DNA from: Sialis fuliginosa
Lineage: Eukaryota > Arthropoda > Insecta > Megaloptera > Sialidae
Reading direction: 5' to 3'
Length of the DNA stretch: 64,000 nt
Assembly: GCA_961205875.1 (NCBI GenBank)
Contig: OY540810.1
Location: 26,970,001 to 27,034,000, forward strand
In this document: piece after piece, positions 63,705 to 64,000 of the stretch
Layout of the letters: each line of letters begins with the position of its first letter
How positions within the stretch are numbered: position 1 is the stretch's first letter
Program-made: the position numbers and the translations under genes
The notes under the pieces: generated by a model
What the model saw: the letters and a program-made list of their open reading frames with translations, nothing else
Databases searched by the model: none
Told to the model about the DNA's origin: nothing

Positions 63705-63965
63705 TTTATTTATTAAAATTAAAATAAAAACATATTTTGTTTGAAGACGTACAAAAAATATTAAGACAAAATTTTCACTAATCTTTTCACTGACTGACAA
63801 GTGGACCACCAGACCCTTGTTGCACCAATTTGCTTTAAAAAAAATTAGGGTTGTAGTAGTGGCATAGACAAACCTAAACATTAAGCCGCTTGACGAAAAA
63901 ATCGATCGAACCCGGCCATTCACGGTTGTCAGCCCGTAGCGCTAACAACCGAGCCACCGCAATTG
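63705..63965 (-). mobile_element. tRNA-derived SINE
   Basis: On the minus strand the head has an RNA polymerase III A box (TGGCTCGGTTGTTAGCG, 63956-63940) and a B box (GGGTTCGATCG, 63913-63903), 26 bases apart. The non-tRNA body goes on through AGGTTTGTCTATGCCACTAC and ends in an AT-rich tail (AATAAATAAAC) near 63710. No intact cloverleaf acceptor stem is seen, so I call a SINE and not a tRNA gene. Confidence 0.7.
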
Positions 63966-64000
63966 TTGCGTTTGACTGCAACTGGATAGATACATATGTT

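Noticed and set aside
63895..63965. A functional tRNA gene on the minus strand
   Set aside because: The boxes are present but I could not form an acceptor stem, and an unrelated body and AT-rich tail follow.

Overview
The window is insect nuclear DNA. It is strongly AT-rich, has spliced genes with GT-AG introns, and is packed with short inverted-repeat transposons, Helitrons and a SINE. The protein at the left end is a clear ortholog of Drosophila thin (TRIM32-like). The repeat ending in ACGGAACCC...TGGCCG, with its TCTG-rich start, is of a kind I associate with moths and caddisflies, so Lepidoptera or Trichoptera is a tentative guess only. Nothing bacterial or viral is present.

Four genes can be reconstructed with splice phases that agree at every junction. 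(1) 1116-5855 (+): thin/TRIM32-like, 7 coding exons, 1323 aa, with RING, B-box, coiled coil, a long disordered linker and six NHL repeats. (2) 7604-15400 (-): a 448-aa arginine/serine-rich nuclear-type protein, 6 coding exons, family not recognised. (3) 22475-24667 (-): a complete ZIP9/SLC39A9-type zinc transporter, 5 exons, 296 aa. (4) 37211-61467 (+) and beyond the right edge: the N-terminal 264 aa of a CD36/scavenger receptor class B protein. Its first intron is 22 kb and it has an unusually long acidic, cysteine-tipped N-terminal tail. The genes are unrelated in function and I see no operon-like logic.

Everything else is mobile or repeat DNA. 6.4-7.3 kb holds a Helitron. 16.3-20.3 kb holds a 4.1-kb terminal-inverted-repeat element carrying a broken THAP-domain exon and a nested MITE. 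26.8-27.2 kb holds a MITE. 28.1-30.4 kb is a perfect 1,140-bp tandem duplication that begins exactly at the 5' TC of a Helitron and ends inside a hAT MITE. 33.9-34.4 kb and 35.6-36.8 kb hold further MITEs. Inside the 22-kb CD36 intron lie a 3.5-kb long-inverted-repeat element (43.7-47.2 kb) with two elements inserted in it, a mariner fossil, and a cluster of nested MITEs at 51.9-53.0 and 56.5-58.1 kb. A tRNA-derived SINE sits at the right edge.

The observations I rate highest are the Helitron-anchored tandem duplication, the THAP element, the nested long-inverted-repeat element, and three nearly perfect hairpins at 13.2, 37.1 and 40.4 kb. All element classes are read from termini and target duplications, without database support.
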